From the NCBI GenBank assembly GCA_963710205.1, contig CAVPZG010000004.1:434001-498000 (forward strand): 64,000 nucleotides of DNA, in the 5' to 3' direction. Source of the DNA: Pacificimonas sp963710205. Its GTDB lineage: Bacteria > Pseudomonadota > Alphaproteobacteria > Sphingomonadales > Sphingomonadaceae. The notes beneath the pieces are model-generated. The model was given only the letters and a program-made list of their open reading frames with translations, ran no database searches and was not told the origin of the DNA. Both the position numbers and the translations under genes were made by a program. This document shows positions 17,092 through 25,981 of this stretch, piece after piece; the stretch's first letter is position 1, and each line of letters starts with the position of its first letter.

Positions 17092-17631
17092 CTAGCTTGC
17101 CGCACCTTCCCCCTGATAGCCGCGCACATTTTCAATGAGGCGATCATCCATGACGTCGTCGCCGTGCAGGACCGAAATGTCGCCGGTCGTCTCAAGAACC
17201 ACAGCCTTCACTTTCGACATATCGATGGCGTTCGCCTCGCGCAGCTTTGCGATCAGGTCGCTTTCGGCGACGCGGGTTTCCGTCAGGGCCGACTGGATGA
17301 TTTCGCCGTCACGCATGAGAAGGATCGGATCATTCTGCATGATATCCTCGACCGCGTCCGACGATTTCCTGAGGCGCGCCGTCACGATCTGAACGAGAAA
17401 CAGCGCGGCCATGGACAACATGATCTGCGCGAATCCCTTCCATTCGGTCGCCTGTCCGGCGCTTGCGAGGAGCGATCCGACCGCCACGGTCATGACGAAA
17501 TCGAAATTGGTCATCTTGGAAAAAGAGCGCAGGCCGACGAGGCGGACCAGAATGACGACCCAGATCATGCCGGCAGCTGTCAGGAGGCCGCCGCGCAGAA
17601 ACAGGTCGAGCGTGGGATCGGATGTAAACAT
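17092..17631 (-). CDS. DUF421 (YetF/YcaP-type) membrane protein
   Basis: This 179 aa protein has about three N-terminal membrane segments (residues about 12-85), with the typical VRLVGLRSFSKMTNFDFVMTV core. A soluble C-terminal DUF421 domain follows (LMRDGEIIQSALTETRVAESDL). Family members include Bacillus YetF and germinant-channel-associated proteins, and their biochemical role is unsettled. It lies 111 bases upstream of coxB on the same strand. It may contribute read-through, but it is not known to belong to the oxidase. Confidence 0.88.
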   Translation of the reverse strand: MFTSDPTLDLFLRGGLLTAAGMIWVVILVRLVGLRSFSKMTNFDFVMTVAVGSLLASAGQATEWKGFAQIMLSMAALFLVQIVTARLRKSSDAVEDIMQNDPILLMRDGEIIQSALTETRVAESDLIAKLREANAIDMSKVKAVVLETTGDISVLHGDDVMDDRLIENVRGYQGEGAAS

Positions 17632-17701
17632 TGAACCCGCCTAGGACGTACCGCGATAATGGCAATGAACCTGCATCAATGCCGGTTCGACAGGGCGGCG
17701 G

Positions 17702-18520
17702 TCAGGCGATATTCCTGAAGGCGGGCTCGCGCTTCTGCATCTGCGCGCCAATGGCCTCCATCATGTCCTCACCCTGAAGGAAGGCGGCGTTCCAGACCGC
17801 GACATAATCGAGACCGTCCTCGACAGATTGTCCGCGGCCGCGATTGAGGACCGCTTTCGTGCCCATCATGGCGACGGGCGATTTCGACGCGATGGTCTTC
17901 GCAAGCTCGAAAGCGGCGGCGATGGCAGCCTCATGATCCGCCGCGACGCTGTTGACGAAACCATATTGCCTGGCCTCCTCCGCCGGAAAGCGCCTGCCGG
18001 TATAGGCGAGTTCGCGCACGAGCCCCTGCGGCAGCAGGTGCGGGATGCGCTGCAGGGTGCCGACATCGGCGACGATGCCGACATTGATTTCCTGAATTGA
18101 GAACCAGCCGCCCTCTGCGATGATGCGCATGTCGCAGGCCGTGACCAGATCCACCCCGCCGCCAATGCAGCCGCCCTGAATGGCAGCGATCACGGGCACG
18201 CGGCACTGATCGATGACCGTGAAGCTGTGCTGCAGCCGCTTCACATGTTTCAGGAAATGCGCCCGCTGACGGGCAACGTCCATTTCCTTGCCATGCAGGC
18301 TGCCCGCGCTGTTGAGGTCGAGGCCAGCCGTGAAATGCCTGCCGGTCGAGGACAGGACGACGGCGCGGACCTCGGGATCATCCTCGATGCCCTCGAAAGC
18401 GGCAATCATGTCTTCCCAGAATTGCGGCGTCATGGTGTTGAGCTGCGCGCCGCGTGTCAGCTTGACATGCGCGACATGATCGGCGGTTTCGACGCTGAGG
18501 GTTTCAAGTTCCATGTTCAT
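17702..18520 (-). CDS. Enoyl-CoA hydratase/isomerase, dienoyl-CoA isomerase-like
   Basis: This 272 aa crotonase-fold protein has the oxyanion-hole segments HFTAGLDLNS (about 66-75) and GGCIGGGVDLVTACDMRI (about 117-134). The stretch VADVGTLQRIPHL with the following RELAYTGRRF closely resembles mammalian ECH1, a delta3,5-delta2,4-dienoyl-CoA isomerase of unsaturated fatty acid oxidation. That activity is therefore more likely than plain hydration. It is a single gene, divergent from the iorA-like gene 56 bases away. The start could be the first ATG or the one two codons later. Confidence 0.9.
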   Translation of the reverse strand: MNMELETLSVETADHVAHVKLTRGAQLNTMTPQFWEDMIAAFEGIEDDPEVRAVVLSSTGRHFTAGLDLNSAGSLHGKEMDVARQRAHFLKHVKRLQHSFTVIDQCRVPVIAAIQGGCIGGGVDLVTACDMRIIAEGGWFSIQEINVGIVADVGTLQRIPHLLPQGLVRELAYTGRRFPAEEARQYGFVNSVAADHEAAIAAAFELAKTIASKSPVAMMGTKAVLNRGRGQSVEDGLDYVAVWNAAFLQGEDMMEAIGAQMQKREPAFRNIA

Positions 18521-18576
18521 CCTCCCTAAGGCACAGCCCTTTGCCGACAGGCAAAAAACAGACTACATGCCCCAAC

Positions 18577-19047
18577 ATGACCCGCTTCACCGTCAACGGC
18601 AATCCTGTCGAATATGATCTTGATCCCGACACGCCGCTGCTCTGGGCGCTGCGTGACGCCAGCAATCTGACCGGCACGAAATATGGCTGCGGCGCGGGGC
18701 TGTGCGGTGCCTGCACGGTGCATATCGACGGACAGGCGCAGCGAAGCTGCCAGGTCTATATCGGCGACATCGAGGGCACCTTCGTCACGACCATCGAGGG
18801 ACTGTCCGAGGACAGTTCCCATCCCGTGCAGCGGGCGTGGGTCGCGGAACAGGTGCCGCAATGCGGCTATTGCCAGTCCGGGATGATCATGGCGGCGGCC
18901 GCGTTTCTGAAAGATACGCCAAGGCCGACCGAGGAGGATATCAGGACGGGCATGACGAACCTGTGCCGCTGCGGGACATATCCGCGCATCAGGAAGGCCA
19001 TCCTGCGTGCCGCCGGCGGGGCCGCGGCCAGTCCCGAAGAGAGCTGA
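18577..19047 (+). CDS. (2Fe-2S)-binding protein, IorA-like oxidoreductase small subunit
   Basis: This protein of about 156 aa has an N-terminal plant-type [2Fe-2S] cluster (CGAGLCGAC, about 42-50, plus a later Cys). Its C-terminal four-helix [2Fe-2S] domain has QCGYCQSGM and LCRCGTYPRI. This is the small subunit of molybdenum hydroxylases, closest to isoquinoline 1-oxidoreductase IorA. The large molybdopterin subunit normally follows, but here the next gene is an MscS channel, so the subunit is orphaned. It may use a partner elsewhere. Start ATG 18577 gives the usual N-terminus; the frame is open 36 bases further upstream. Confidence 0.92.
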   Translation: MTRFTVNGNPVEYDLDPDTPLLWALRDASNLTGTKYGCGAGLCGACTVHIDGQAQRSCQVYIGDIEGTFVTTIEGLSEDSSHPVQRAWVAEQVPQCGYCQSGMIMAAAAFLKDTPRPTEEDIRTGMTNLCRCGTYPRIRKAILRAAGGAAASPEES

Positions 19048-19105
19048 CGGAACCCCGGCCCGGCCACATCCATTCATTTGCGAAACGAACAGACTAGGGG
19101 ACATC

Positions 19106-20062
19106 ATGCAGGAAAATGCGGAGCAGGCGGCGGCAGCCAGGCAGGAAGGTGTCATGGATGCGGTCAGTGAAAATCTGAGCATCGTCGGCACGCTGACCGA
19201 GCAGTTGACGGAAATGGCGCGCGGACTGGTTTCCGCCCTGCCCACCCTGGTGATCGCCGTCATCGTGCTGACACTGTTCGCTTTCCTGGCGAAATTCATC
19301 AGCAACATGGCCGGAAAGGCCACGGCGAAGGCGGGCGAGCGTCCGTCCTTGATCAATTTGACCAAGACGCTGAGCAAAGTCGCCGTCTGGATCATCGGCC
19401 TGCTTCTGACGATGACCATCGTGTTCCCGTCCATGACACTTGGCAGCCTGGTCGCGGCGCTTGGCCTGGGGTCCGTGGCGATCGGTTTCGCCTTTCAGGA
19501 CGTGTTCGAGAATTTTCTTGCCGGCATCCTCCTCATGCTACGCAAGAAGATGAAAATCGGCGATCATATCGAATGCGAGGGCATATCGGGCGAGGTGACG
19601 CATATTTCCCTGCGCGAAACCTATATCCGCAAATTGTCCAACGAAGTGACGATCATGCCGAACAGCATGCTGTTCAAGAATCCGGTCGAGATTCACACCG
19701 ACAATCCGACGCGCCGGCATGAGATTGTCGCGGGCGTCAGCTATGACACCGATGCCGACATGGCGCGCGACGTCATCCAGAAAGCGGTCGAGAGCTGCGA
19801 GCTGGTGATGGATGACAAGCCGGTTCAGGTTTTCGCCAGCGAGTTCGCCGAATCCTCGATCAACTACACGGTACGCTGGTGGGCGGGTTCGAAGCCGGTC
19901 GACATGCACAAGAGCCGCGATCAGGTGATCAGGGCCATCAAGCGGGCGCTCGATGAACGGGGCATCGAGATTCCGTTCCCGTACCGCACGCTCACCTTCA
20001 AGGAGCCGCTGTCGATGAAACGCCTGGCTGGTGACTCCGATTCCGAGAATAAGGAGGGTTAA
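19106..20062 (+). CDS. Small-conductance mechanosensitive channel (MscS family)
   Basis: This 318 aa protein has three membrane helices (about residues 40-65, 85-105 and 115-140). The third contains the Gly/Ala-rich pore-lining VAIGFAFQDVFENFLAG. A beta domain (KIGDHIECEGISGEV) and an alpha/beta vestibule domain follow. It releases solutes upon osmotic downshock. Start ATG 19106 is preceded by AGGGG at a good distance, while an upstream extension of the frame has no site. The C-terminal tail is charged (SDSENKEG). Confidence 0.94.
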   Translation: MQENAEQAAAARQEGVMDAVSENLSIVGTLTEQLTEMARGLVSALPTLVIAVIVLTLFAFLAKFISNMAGKATAKAGERPSLINLTKTLSKVAVWIIGLLLTMTIVFPSMTLGSLVAALGLGSVAIGFAFQDVFENFLAGILLMLRKKMKIGDHIECEGISGEVTHISLRETYIRKLSNEVTIMPNSMLFKNPVEIHTDNPTRRHEIVAGVSYDTDADMARDVIQKAVESCELVMDDKPVQVFASEFAESSINYTVRWWAGSKPVDMHKSRDQVIRAIKRALDERGIEIPFPYRTLTFKEPLSMKRLAGDSDSENKEG

Positions 20063-20112
20063 AGCGCCCTCCCGCATCGGCTATGCTCCGCCGACCCGAA
20101 AAGGAGACCGAT

Positions 20113-21087
20113 ATGCCGACCCGCCGTGACATGCTTGCCGGATCCGTTGCCGCGGCGACGCTGGCAGCGACCGCAGCGCGCGCCGACCATCACCAGGAAG
20201 GCGCGCCGGACCTGACGGGAAAATCCGTGCTGATCACGGGCTGTTCGTCAGGATTTGGCTATCTGGGGGCGCTTCATTACGCGCGGTCCGGGGCCAAGGT
20301 GATCGCCACCATGCGCAACCTTCCGCGGCCGGAAGCCGATGAGATGCTGAAGACCGTGGCGGACGAAAATCTGGATATCCATATCGTCGAGATCGACGTT
20401 CTGGACGATGCCGCCGTGACGGCGGGCGTGGCCGAGGCGGAGAGGCTGGCGGGCGGCGCGCTCGACGTCGTCATCAACAATGCCGGGATATCCTTTGGCG
20501 GACCCGTCGAGATTTCCGACATGGAAGCCACCCGGCTGATGTTCGATACGAATGTCTTTGGCCCGCAGCGCGTGTCGCGTGCGGCACTGCCGAAAATGCG
20601 CGCGAAGGGCGGCGGCGTGATCGTCAATGTGACGTCGCAGCTTGGCCGGGTCATCTACCCCGCATTCGGGGTCTATTCGCCCACCAAGTTCGCGCTGGAG
20701 GCGCTGAGCGAGCAGATGGCCTATGAGCTTGCGCCGCACGGGGTGGAGGTCGCGATCATCCAGCCGGGCGGTTACCCGACCGACATCTGGGAAAACAGCA
20801 GCCGGAACATGGACGAGCTGCTGTCGCGCGTCGACGACGAGCGGAAGGCCGCCTATGCCGCGCTGCTCGGCAATCGTGGCAGCGGCGGCGGTGACACGGA
20901 TCCGATGGACGTGCCGCGCGCCATTGCGGAGATCATCGCGATGCCCGCAGGGAAACGGCCGCTCCGCCGTCCCGTGCATCCAGGGCCGAAGCCGCAGGAA
21001 GCGATCAATGCCGCCAGCGCCAGGGTGCAGTCAGCCATGCTGGGGGCGACACCCTATGCCGCCTGGGCGGAGGATGTGCTCGGCTAG
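20113..21087 (+). CDS. Short-chain dehydrogenase with Tat signal peptide
   Basis: This 324 aa SDR has the cofactor motif ITGCSSGFGY (near residues 40-49), NNAG (about 120) and the catalytic YSPTK (about 178-182). The N-terminus PTRRDMLAGS followed by an alanine-rich hydrophobic stretch and ARAD looks like a twin-arginine signal with a cleavage site near residue 24. That predicts export of the folded enzyme to the periplasm, possibly with its NAD(P) bound. The substrate is unknown. Start ATG 20113 has AAGGAG nearby. The stop overlaps the stop of the convergent GGDEF-EAL gene by four bases. Confidence 0.88.
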   Translation: MPTRRDMLAGSVAAATLAATAARADHHQEGAPDLTGKSVLITGCSSGFGYLGALHYARSGAKVIATMRNLPRPEADEMLKTVADENLDIHIVEIDVLDDAAVTAGVAEAERLAGGALDVVINNAGISFGGPVEISDMEATRLMFDTNVFGPQRVSRAALPKMRAKGGGVIVNVTSQLGRVIYPAFGVYSPTKFALEALSEQMAYELAPHGVEVAIIQPGGYPTDIWENSSRNMDELLSRVDDERKAAYAALLGNRGSGGGDTDPMDVPRAIAEIIAMPAGKRPLRRPVHPGPKPQEAINAASARVQSAMLGATPYAAWAEDVLG

Positions 21088-23453
21088 CCCTTATAGGCAT
21101 GCCGCCGTTTTCCGGCGGACGCCGCTGACCCCTTGCCAGGCGCCAGCCGGGTGACGTTTTCAGGCGCGGGCGGCAGGATCGGCATGCCGTCACGGCGCAG
21201 GTCAGTGAGCATATGCGCGGGAAGCGCCTTCGAGAACAGGAAGCCCTGCACCTGATCGCAGCCGCCCGCCATCAGCTGTTCCAGCTGAGATGCGGTTTCG
21301 ACGCCCTCCGCCGTCGTCACCATGCCAAGGCTGCCCGCCAGCTCCGTCACCGCGCGAACGATGGCGCGGCAATCCTCCCGTGTTGCCAGTTCCTCAACGA
21401 AGCATTTGTCGATCTTGATCTTGTCGAAAGGAAAGCTGCGAAGATAGTTCAGCGAGGAATAGCCGGTGCCGAAATCGTCGAGCGCGATCTTCACGCCGAG
21501 ATCGTGAATCTTGCGCAGGATGGCGATGTTCGCCTCTCCGCCCTCCATGAGGACGCCTTCGGTGATCTCAAGCTCCAGCCGGTTCGCGGGCACCCCGGCC
21601 GACGCAAGCGAGGAAATAATCGTCGAGATCAGGCTGGGCGACTGCATCTGTACGGGGCTGAGATTGACGGAAACGCCGATATGTTCGGGCCAGGTCTTCA
21701 GTTCTGCAATCGCCTCTCGCAGGACCCATTCGCCAAGCTGGATGATAAGCCCCGTGTCTTCGGCGACGGGAATGAAGACGTCCGGCGAGATCGCGCCCTG
21801 TTCGGGGTGATCCCAGCGCATCAGCGCTTCATAGCTGACGGTCTGGCCCGTTTTCACGTCGATCAGCGGCTGGAACGCCAGGTGCAGCTGGCCGAGTTCC
21901 AGCGCGGCGCGCAGATCCATTTCCACCTGACGACGCTTTTGCGCCGCTTCGTCCATGCCGTTTTCGTAGAAGATGTGGCAGCCGCGCCCGCGTGATTTTG
22001 CGGCGTAGAGCGCGAGGTCAGCGGCGCGCAGCAGGGTTTCGACATCACGGCCGCCCGTGCTGCTGCGGGCGATGCCGACGCTCGTGCCCGTGACGATCTG
22101 ATGTTCGCCCAGGTCCATCGGCTGCGAAAGCGAATCCACGATGCAGGCGGCGCGGCGGGTCAGGCTTTCATCGCTCATGTCGCCCTGTATGAGGACGGCG
22201 AATTCATCACCGCCAAGCCGCGCGACCAGGTCGCCGCCTTCACAGCAGCGTTCGATCCTGCGGGCGGCGCATTGCAGCACGCGGTCGCCGAGGCTGTGGC
22301 CGAGCGTGTCGTTGATCGACTTGAAATGATCGAGATCGAGATAAAGCACGGTCAGATCGCCGCGCGCCGCATCATCCGAAAGGCGGCGGCTGAGGGTTTC
22401 GCGGAAGAGGAAGCGATTGGCGAGGTCGGTCAGCGAATCATAATGCGCCATATAGGCGACCTTCGATTCAGCGCGGCGCGCCTCTGTAATGTCGGTCGCG
22501 ACGCCGCGAAAACACTGCTGCCCGTCACGCCCATGCCCGCCAGCGCTGCGCCCCGACAGTGACCACCAGCGCTGTTCGCCCGCAACCAGCAGTGACAGGG
22601 TGAGGCCCGAGAAGCTGCGGCCCATTTCAATATGTTCGATGAGCCGGTCACGTTCCGGCCCAGCCTCGAACAGGGTGGTGAAGCGGCGTTCGAGCAGCAC
22701 CTCCGCAGGACGGCGGGCGGCCTCGGCAAAGCGCCGTGACGGCTTTCGAACGTGACCTTCGGCGTCAACTTCCCAGAGCCAGTCCGCGCCCTGATCCTCG
22801 AAATCCTTGAGGAGAAGCCGCACGGTATCCCGCATCCGCTGTAGCGCACCGTTTCTGAGCGTCATGGCGACGAAGGTCCGCGAGCCGCGTCTGACGCTTT
22901 GCATCAGCACCATCATGTAGCTGACGATCAGAAGCGAGCCGGCAAGGCCAACCACGCCGCCGATCTGCGCGAAGGCAATGATGCCGCCGATCCCGACGCC
23001 CGTGGCATAGGCATATGTCGCGGACGGAATATTGCCCAGATTCAGCGCGCTTGCCGCCATCATCCCGCAGGCGACCATGCAGAGAAGGAGCGTGATTTCC
23101 GCCGGGACATACAGGGACAGGAGAATGATGGTGATGCCCCAGGCCCCGCCGACGAGACCCGCCGACCAGGTGGCCGATGCAATATGGTCGTTAAGGCCGA
23201 GCTGACCGGCCCTGACGGCGCGGTGGTAGCGGGCGCTGTTCCACTGGCGGCTGGCGACCGCCCCGCCGACCAGGATCAGCGACGCGGCGAGGATGCCGAT
23301 GGGGGTGTGATTAAAGGAGAGAATGCCAACGAGGACGATGTTGATGACGTTGCCGATGGCGGCGGTTCTGACGCCGCCATCATAGGCCTTCAGCTTTTCC
23401 GCAGCGACGAGCCTTGCCGCTTCGCTAGACGCGGGGCGTTTTTTCGCTGCCAC
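21084..23453 (-). CDS. GGDEF-EAL cyclic-di-GMP signalling protein with PAS and membrane domain
   Basis: This protein of about 789 aa has a hydrophobic N-terminal sensor with about five or six membrane helices (residues about 30-180). A PAS-like segment follows (about 215-330, WLWEVDAEGHV), then GGDEF (intact motif at 414-418) and EAL (EAL at 542-544, with DDFGTGYSSLNY further on). Both catalytic motifs are intact, so it could make and degrade c-di-GMP. The frame opens at TTG 23471, but GTG 23453 has AGGGA before it and lies clear of the upstream hairpin, so I prefer it. Confidence 0.92.
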   Translation of the reverse strand: MAAKKRPASSEAARLVAAEKLKAYDGGVRTAAIGNVINIVLVGILSFNHTPIGILAASLILVGGAVASRQWNSARYHRAVRAGQLGLNDHIASATWSAGLVGGAWGITIILLSLYVPAEITLLLCMVACGMMAASALNLGNIPSATYAYATGVGIGGIIAFAQIGGVVGLAGSLLIVSYMMVLMQSVRRGSRTFVAMTLRNGALQRMRDTVRLLLKDFEDQGADWLWEVDAEGHVRKPSRRFAEAARRPAEVLLERRFTTLFEAGPERDRLIEHIEMGRSFSGLTLSLLVAGEQRWWSLSGRSAGGHGRDGQQCFRGVATDITEARRAESKVAYMAHYDSLTDLANRFLFRETLSRRLSDDAARGDLTVLYLDLDHFKSINDTLGHSLGDRVLQCAARRIERCCEGGDLVARLGGDEFAVLIQGDMSDESLTRRAACIVDSLSQPMDLGEHQIVTGTSVGIARSSTGGRDVETLLRAADLALYAAKSRGRGCHIFYENGMDEAAQKRRQVEMDLRAALELGQLHLAFQPLIDVKTGQTVSYEALMRWDHPEQGAISPDVFIPVAEDTGLIIQLGEWVLREAIAELKTWPEHIGVSVNLSPVQMQSPSLISTIISSLASAGVPANRLELEITEGVLMEGGEANIAILRKIHDLGVKIALDDFGTGYSSLNYLRSFPFDKIKIDKCFVEELATREDCRAIVRAVTELAGSLGMVTTAEGVETASQLEQLMAGGCDQVQGFLFSKALPAHMLTDLRRDGMPILPPAPENVTRLAPGKGSAASAGKRRHAYKG

Positions 23454-23471
23454 TGTCCCTGCTGCCCCCAA

Positions 23472-23504
23472 AACACGTCCCCGATCATGATCGCAATCGG
23501 GGAC
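23472..23504 (-). terminator. Perfect hairpin between aldehyde dehydrogenase and GGDEF-EAL genes
   Basis: The arms GTCCCCGAT (23477-23485) and ATCGGGGAC (23496-23504) are perfectly complementary across a 10-base loop. On the minus strand the stem is followed by GTGTTTT, so it may end transcription of the aldehyde dehydrogenase. It could also lie in the 5' leader of the GGDEF-EAL message. Confidence 0.5.
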
Positions 23505-23582
23505 TTATGGCGCTGCCGGGTCAACATGGGTTCACTGGACATGGTTAGCGGCGACAACCGCGGATTGTCGCCGCCCGGCGGA

Positions 23583-25028
23583 TTATTCCGCCGCCTGCTT
23601 CTGCGGCTGGTAGCCAAGCACCGCCTTCGTTTCCAGAAATTCGCCAAAGGCATGATCGCCCCATTCGCGGCCATTGCCGGACATCTTGTAGCCGCCAAAC
23701 GGTGCCATGAAGTCCACGTCCGCGCCGTTGATGTTGACCTGGCCCGCGCGCAGGCGGCTGGCGATCTCCCGCGCCTTGTCGAGGTCGGTCGACTGGACAT
23801 AGGCGGCAAGGCCATATTCGGTGTCATTGCCCTGCTCGATGGCCTCGTCCAGATCGTCATAGCCGAGCATGGAGACGACCGGTCCGAAGATTTCCTCCCG
23901 CGCGATGGTCATGTCGTTGGTGACATTGGCGAAGACCGTCGGTTTTACATAATAGCCCTTGTCGAGGCCATCGGGACGGCCCGTGCCGCCAGTGACCAGT
24001 TCCGCACCCTCGTCGATGCCCTTCTGGATCAGCTTCTGGATCTTGTCGAACTGGGTTTCCGATACGACCGGACCCATTTTCGCATTGCCGTTCGGATCGC
24101 CGGGCGCCCAGCTGTCCGCCGTGGCCTTGGCGACCTCCTTGGCCTCATCCATGCGCGCCGCCGGGACGAACATGCGCGTCGGCGCGTTGCAGGACTGGCC
24201 CGAATTCATCATCACGCCGGAAATGCCGCGTGAGACCGCATCGGCGAAGCCGTCATCGTCGAGCAGGATATTGGGGGATTTGCCGCCAAGTTCCTGATGG
24301 ACGCGCTTGACGGTCGGTGCGGCGTCCTGCGCCACCGCCACGCCGGCGCGGGTCGAGCCGGTAAAGCTGACCATGTCGATGTCGGGATGTTTGGAGATCG
24401 CGCTGCCAACCGTCGGTCCGTCGCCGTTGACCAGATTGAAGACGCCCTTTGGAACGCCCGCCGCGTCGAGAATTTCCGCCAGGAGATATGCCGAAAAAGG
24501 AGCGATTTCCGATGGTTTCAGAACCATGGTGCAGCCTGTGGCAAGCGCGGGCGCGATCTTGCAGGCCATCTGGTTCACCGGCCAGTTCCACGGCGTGATG
24601 AAACCGCAGACTCCAATGGGCTCCTTGACGATGGCGGTTGTCCCGCGCTCGTCCCTGAAGCTGTAGCCCTTCAGCACTTCCATGGCGGTATTGAAATGCG
24701 CCATGCCGAGCGCGGCCTGCGCCGTCGAGCTGAGCCAGGCCGGTGCGCCCATCTCCTCGGTGATGGCCTTTGCCATCTCGTCCTGACGTTTCTGATATTC
24801 ACCCATGACCGCACCCAAAAGCGCGACGCGGTCATCGACGCTGGTGCGGGAGAAGGTCCTGAACGCGGCCTTTGCGGCGGCGACAGCGGCATCGACATCG
24901 GCGGCCGTGCCCATGGAAATCTTTCCCGCGGGCGCTTCGGTGGCGGGGTTGATGACGTCCGCGGTCGTCGCGCCGGATGCGGGCGCTACCCATTCGCCGT
25001 TGATGTAGAATTTCGTGTAATCGCGCAT
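23583..25028 (-). CDS. Aldehyde dehydrogenase family protein
   Basis: This 481 aa NAD(P)-dependent enzyme has the general-base glutamate in ELGGKSPN (Glu246) and the catalytic cysteine in NSGQSCNAP (Cys280), with the canonical 34-residue spacing. The PWNWPVNQ and FTGSTRAG motifs are also present. It oxidises an aldehyde to the acid; the best family match is the broad semialdehyde or coniferyl-type group, so the substrate is open. Start ATG 25028 has GGAGCC upstream, although the frame runs on to 25139. Confidence 0.94.
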   Translation of the reverse strand: MRDYTKFYINGEWVAPASGATTADVINPATEAPAGKISMGTAADVDAAVAAAKAAFRTFSRTSVDDRVALLGAVMGEYQKRQDEMAKAITEEMGAPAWLSSTAQAALGMAHFNTAMEVLKGYSFRDERGTTAIVKEPIGVCGFITPWNWPVNQMACKIAPALATGCTMVLKPSEIAPFSAYLLAEILDAAGVPKGVFNLVNGDGPTVGSAISKHPDIDMVSFTGSTRAGVAVAQDAAPTVKRVHQELGGKSPNILLDDDGFADAVSRGISGVMMNSGQSCNAPTRMFVPAARMDEAKEVAKATADSWAPGDPNGNAKMGPVVSETQFDKIQKLIQKGIDEGAELVTGGTGRPDGLDKGYYVKPTVFANVTNDMTIAREEIFGPVVSMLGYDDLDEAIEQGNDTEYGLAAYVQSTDLDKAREIASRLRAGQVNINGADVDFMAPFGGYKMSGNGREWGDHAFGEFLETKAVLGYQPQKQAAE

Positions 25029-25182
25029 GATGTCGGCTCCCTCAAAAATGTCTGCTGCAGACAAGATAGGGACGATGCCTTCATGTTGCAGCCTCACGCT
25101 TATGGTGAGCGGGCCGGCATTCTTTCTGAACGCCGTCATCGCGGCGAGGGCCGGGGCGCCGGCATTCCACCGGGACAGAGTC

Positions 25183-25938
25183 CTAGATCGCGCCGTCCAC
25201 CGGCTCCACGCCGCCCGCTTTCAGCGCCGCCATCAGCCGTTCGGCGGCATCGTCGAGAACATGCTGTTCGCGCGCGCGTATGACGAAGTTCGATCCGACC
25301 GTGCCTTCGCGCCAGAAGGGATAGCTGCCGATCTGCACGCCGGGTTTTTCGCGCTCGACCGAGATCAGGATGTCCGCGACGGCCGTTTCGCCCACCCATG
25401 CGCCCACGGTGCGGTCGAGGACGCGCTGGCCGCCCTCAAGTGTTCCGGCGATGCCCGCGAGCATTCCCTGCGTGATCTTTGGCACCCCCGCCATCAGGAA
25501 GATGTTTTCGACATGGATACCGGGCGCGCCCGATACGGGGTTGGGAATCAGTTCCGCGCCGTCAGGCACACGCGCCATCCTGAGGCGCGCCGCGTTGATG
25601 CGGTCGCCATAATAGCCCTCGAGAATCCGGCGCGCTTCGGGATGCACGACGACATCCACGTCCAGCGCCCTTGCGACGGCATCGACCGTGATGTCGTCAT
25701 GGGTCGGGCCGATGCCGCCAGTCGTAAACAGATAGTCGAAGCGCGTGCGGCCACGGTTGACGGCCTCGACGATACGCTCCATTTCATCGGGGACGACTTC
25801 AACGCCCATCAGGTCGATGCCCTCGACATTAAGCCATTTGGCGAGATAGGCTATGTTGGCGTCCTGGGTGCGCCCCGACAGGATTTCGTCTCCGATGACG
25901 ACAAGTCCGGCGGTCCAGATTTTGGTTTGTTCGGGCAT
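25183..25938 (-). CDS. CinA-type molybdopterin-binding domain protein
   Basis: This 251 aa protein is a MoCF/MoaB-like fold with the family stretch GLVVIGDEILSGRTQDAN at residues 11-28 and TTGGIGPTHDD near 69-79. It corresponds to the N-terminal half of CinA; the C-terminal nicotinamide-nucleotide amidase half is absent. Stand-alone versions are widespread in alphaproteobacteria, with no agreed function (ADP-ribose pyrophosphatase activity is reported for the domain in CinA). It is divergent from map, 43 bases apart, and both may share a promoter region. Confidence 0.9.
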   Translation of the reverse strand: MPEQTKIWTAGLVVIGDEILSGRTQDANIAYLAKWLNVEGIDLMGVEVVPDEMERIVEAVNRGRTRFDYLFTTGGIGPTHDDITVDAVARALDVDVVVHPEARRILEGYYGDRINAARLRMARVPDGAELIPNPVSGAPGIHVENIFLMAGVPKITQGMLAGIAGTLEGGQRVLDRTVGAWVGETAVADILISVEREKPGVQIGSYPFWREGTVGSNFVIRAREQHVLDDAAERLMAALKAGGVEPVDGAI

Positions 25939-25981
25939 GACGCGCGGCTTAGCGCGTGCCCGCCGAGGAAGGAAGTGTGAC

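Noticed and set aside
25853..25981. Longer N-terminus of methionine aminopeptidase
   Set aside because: The extra residues run into the divergent CinA-like gene and lack family similarity; ATG 25982 has GGAAGG before it.
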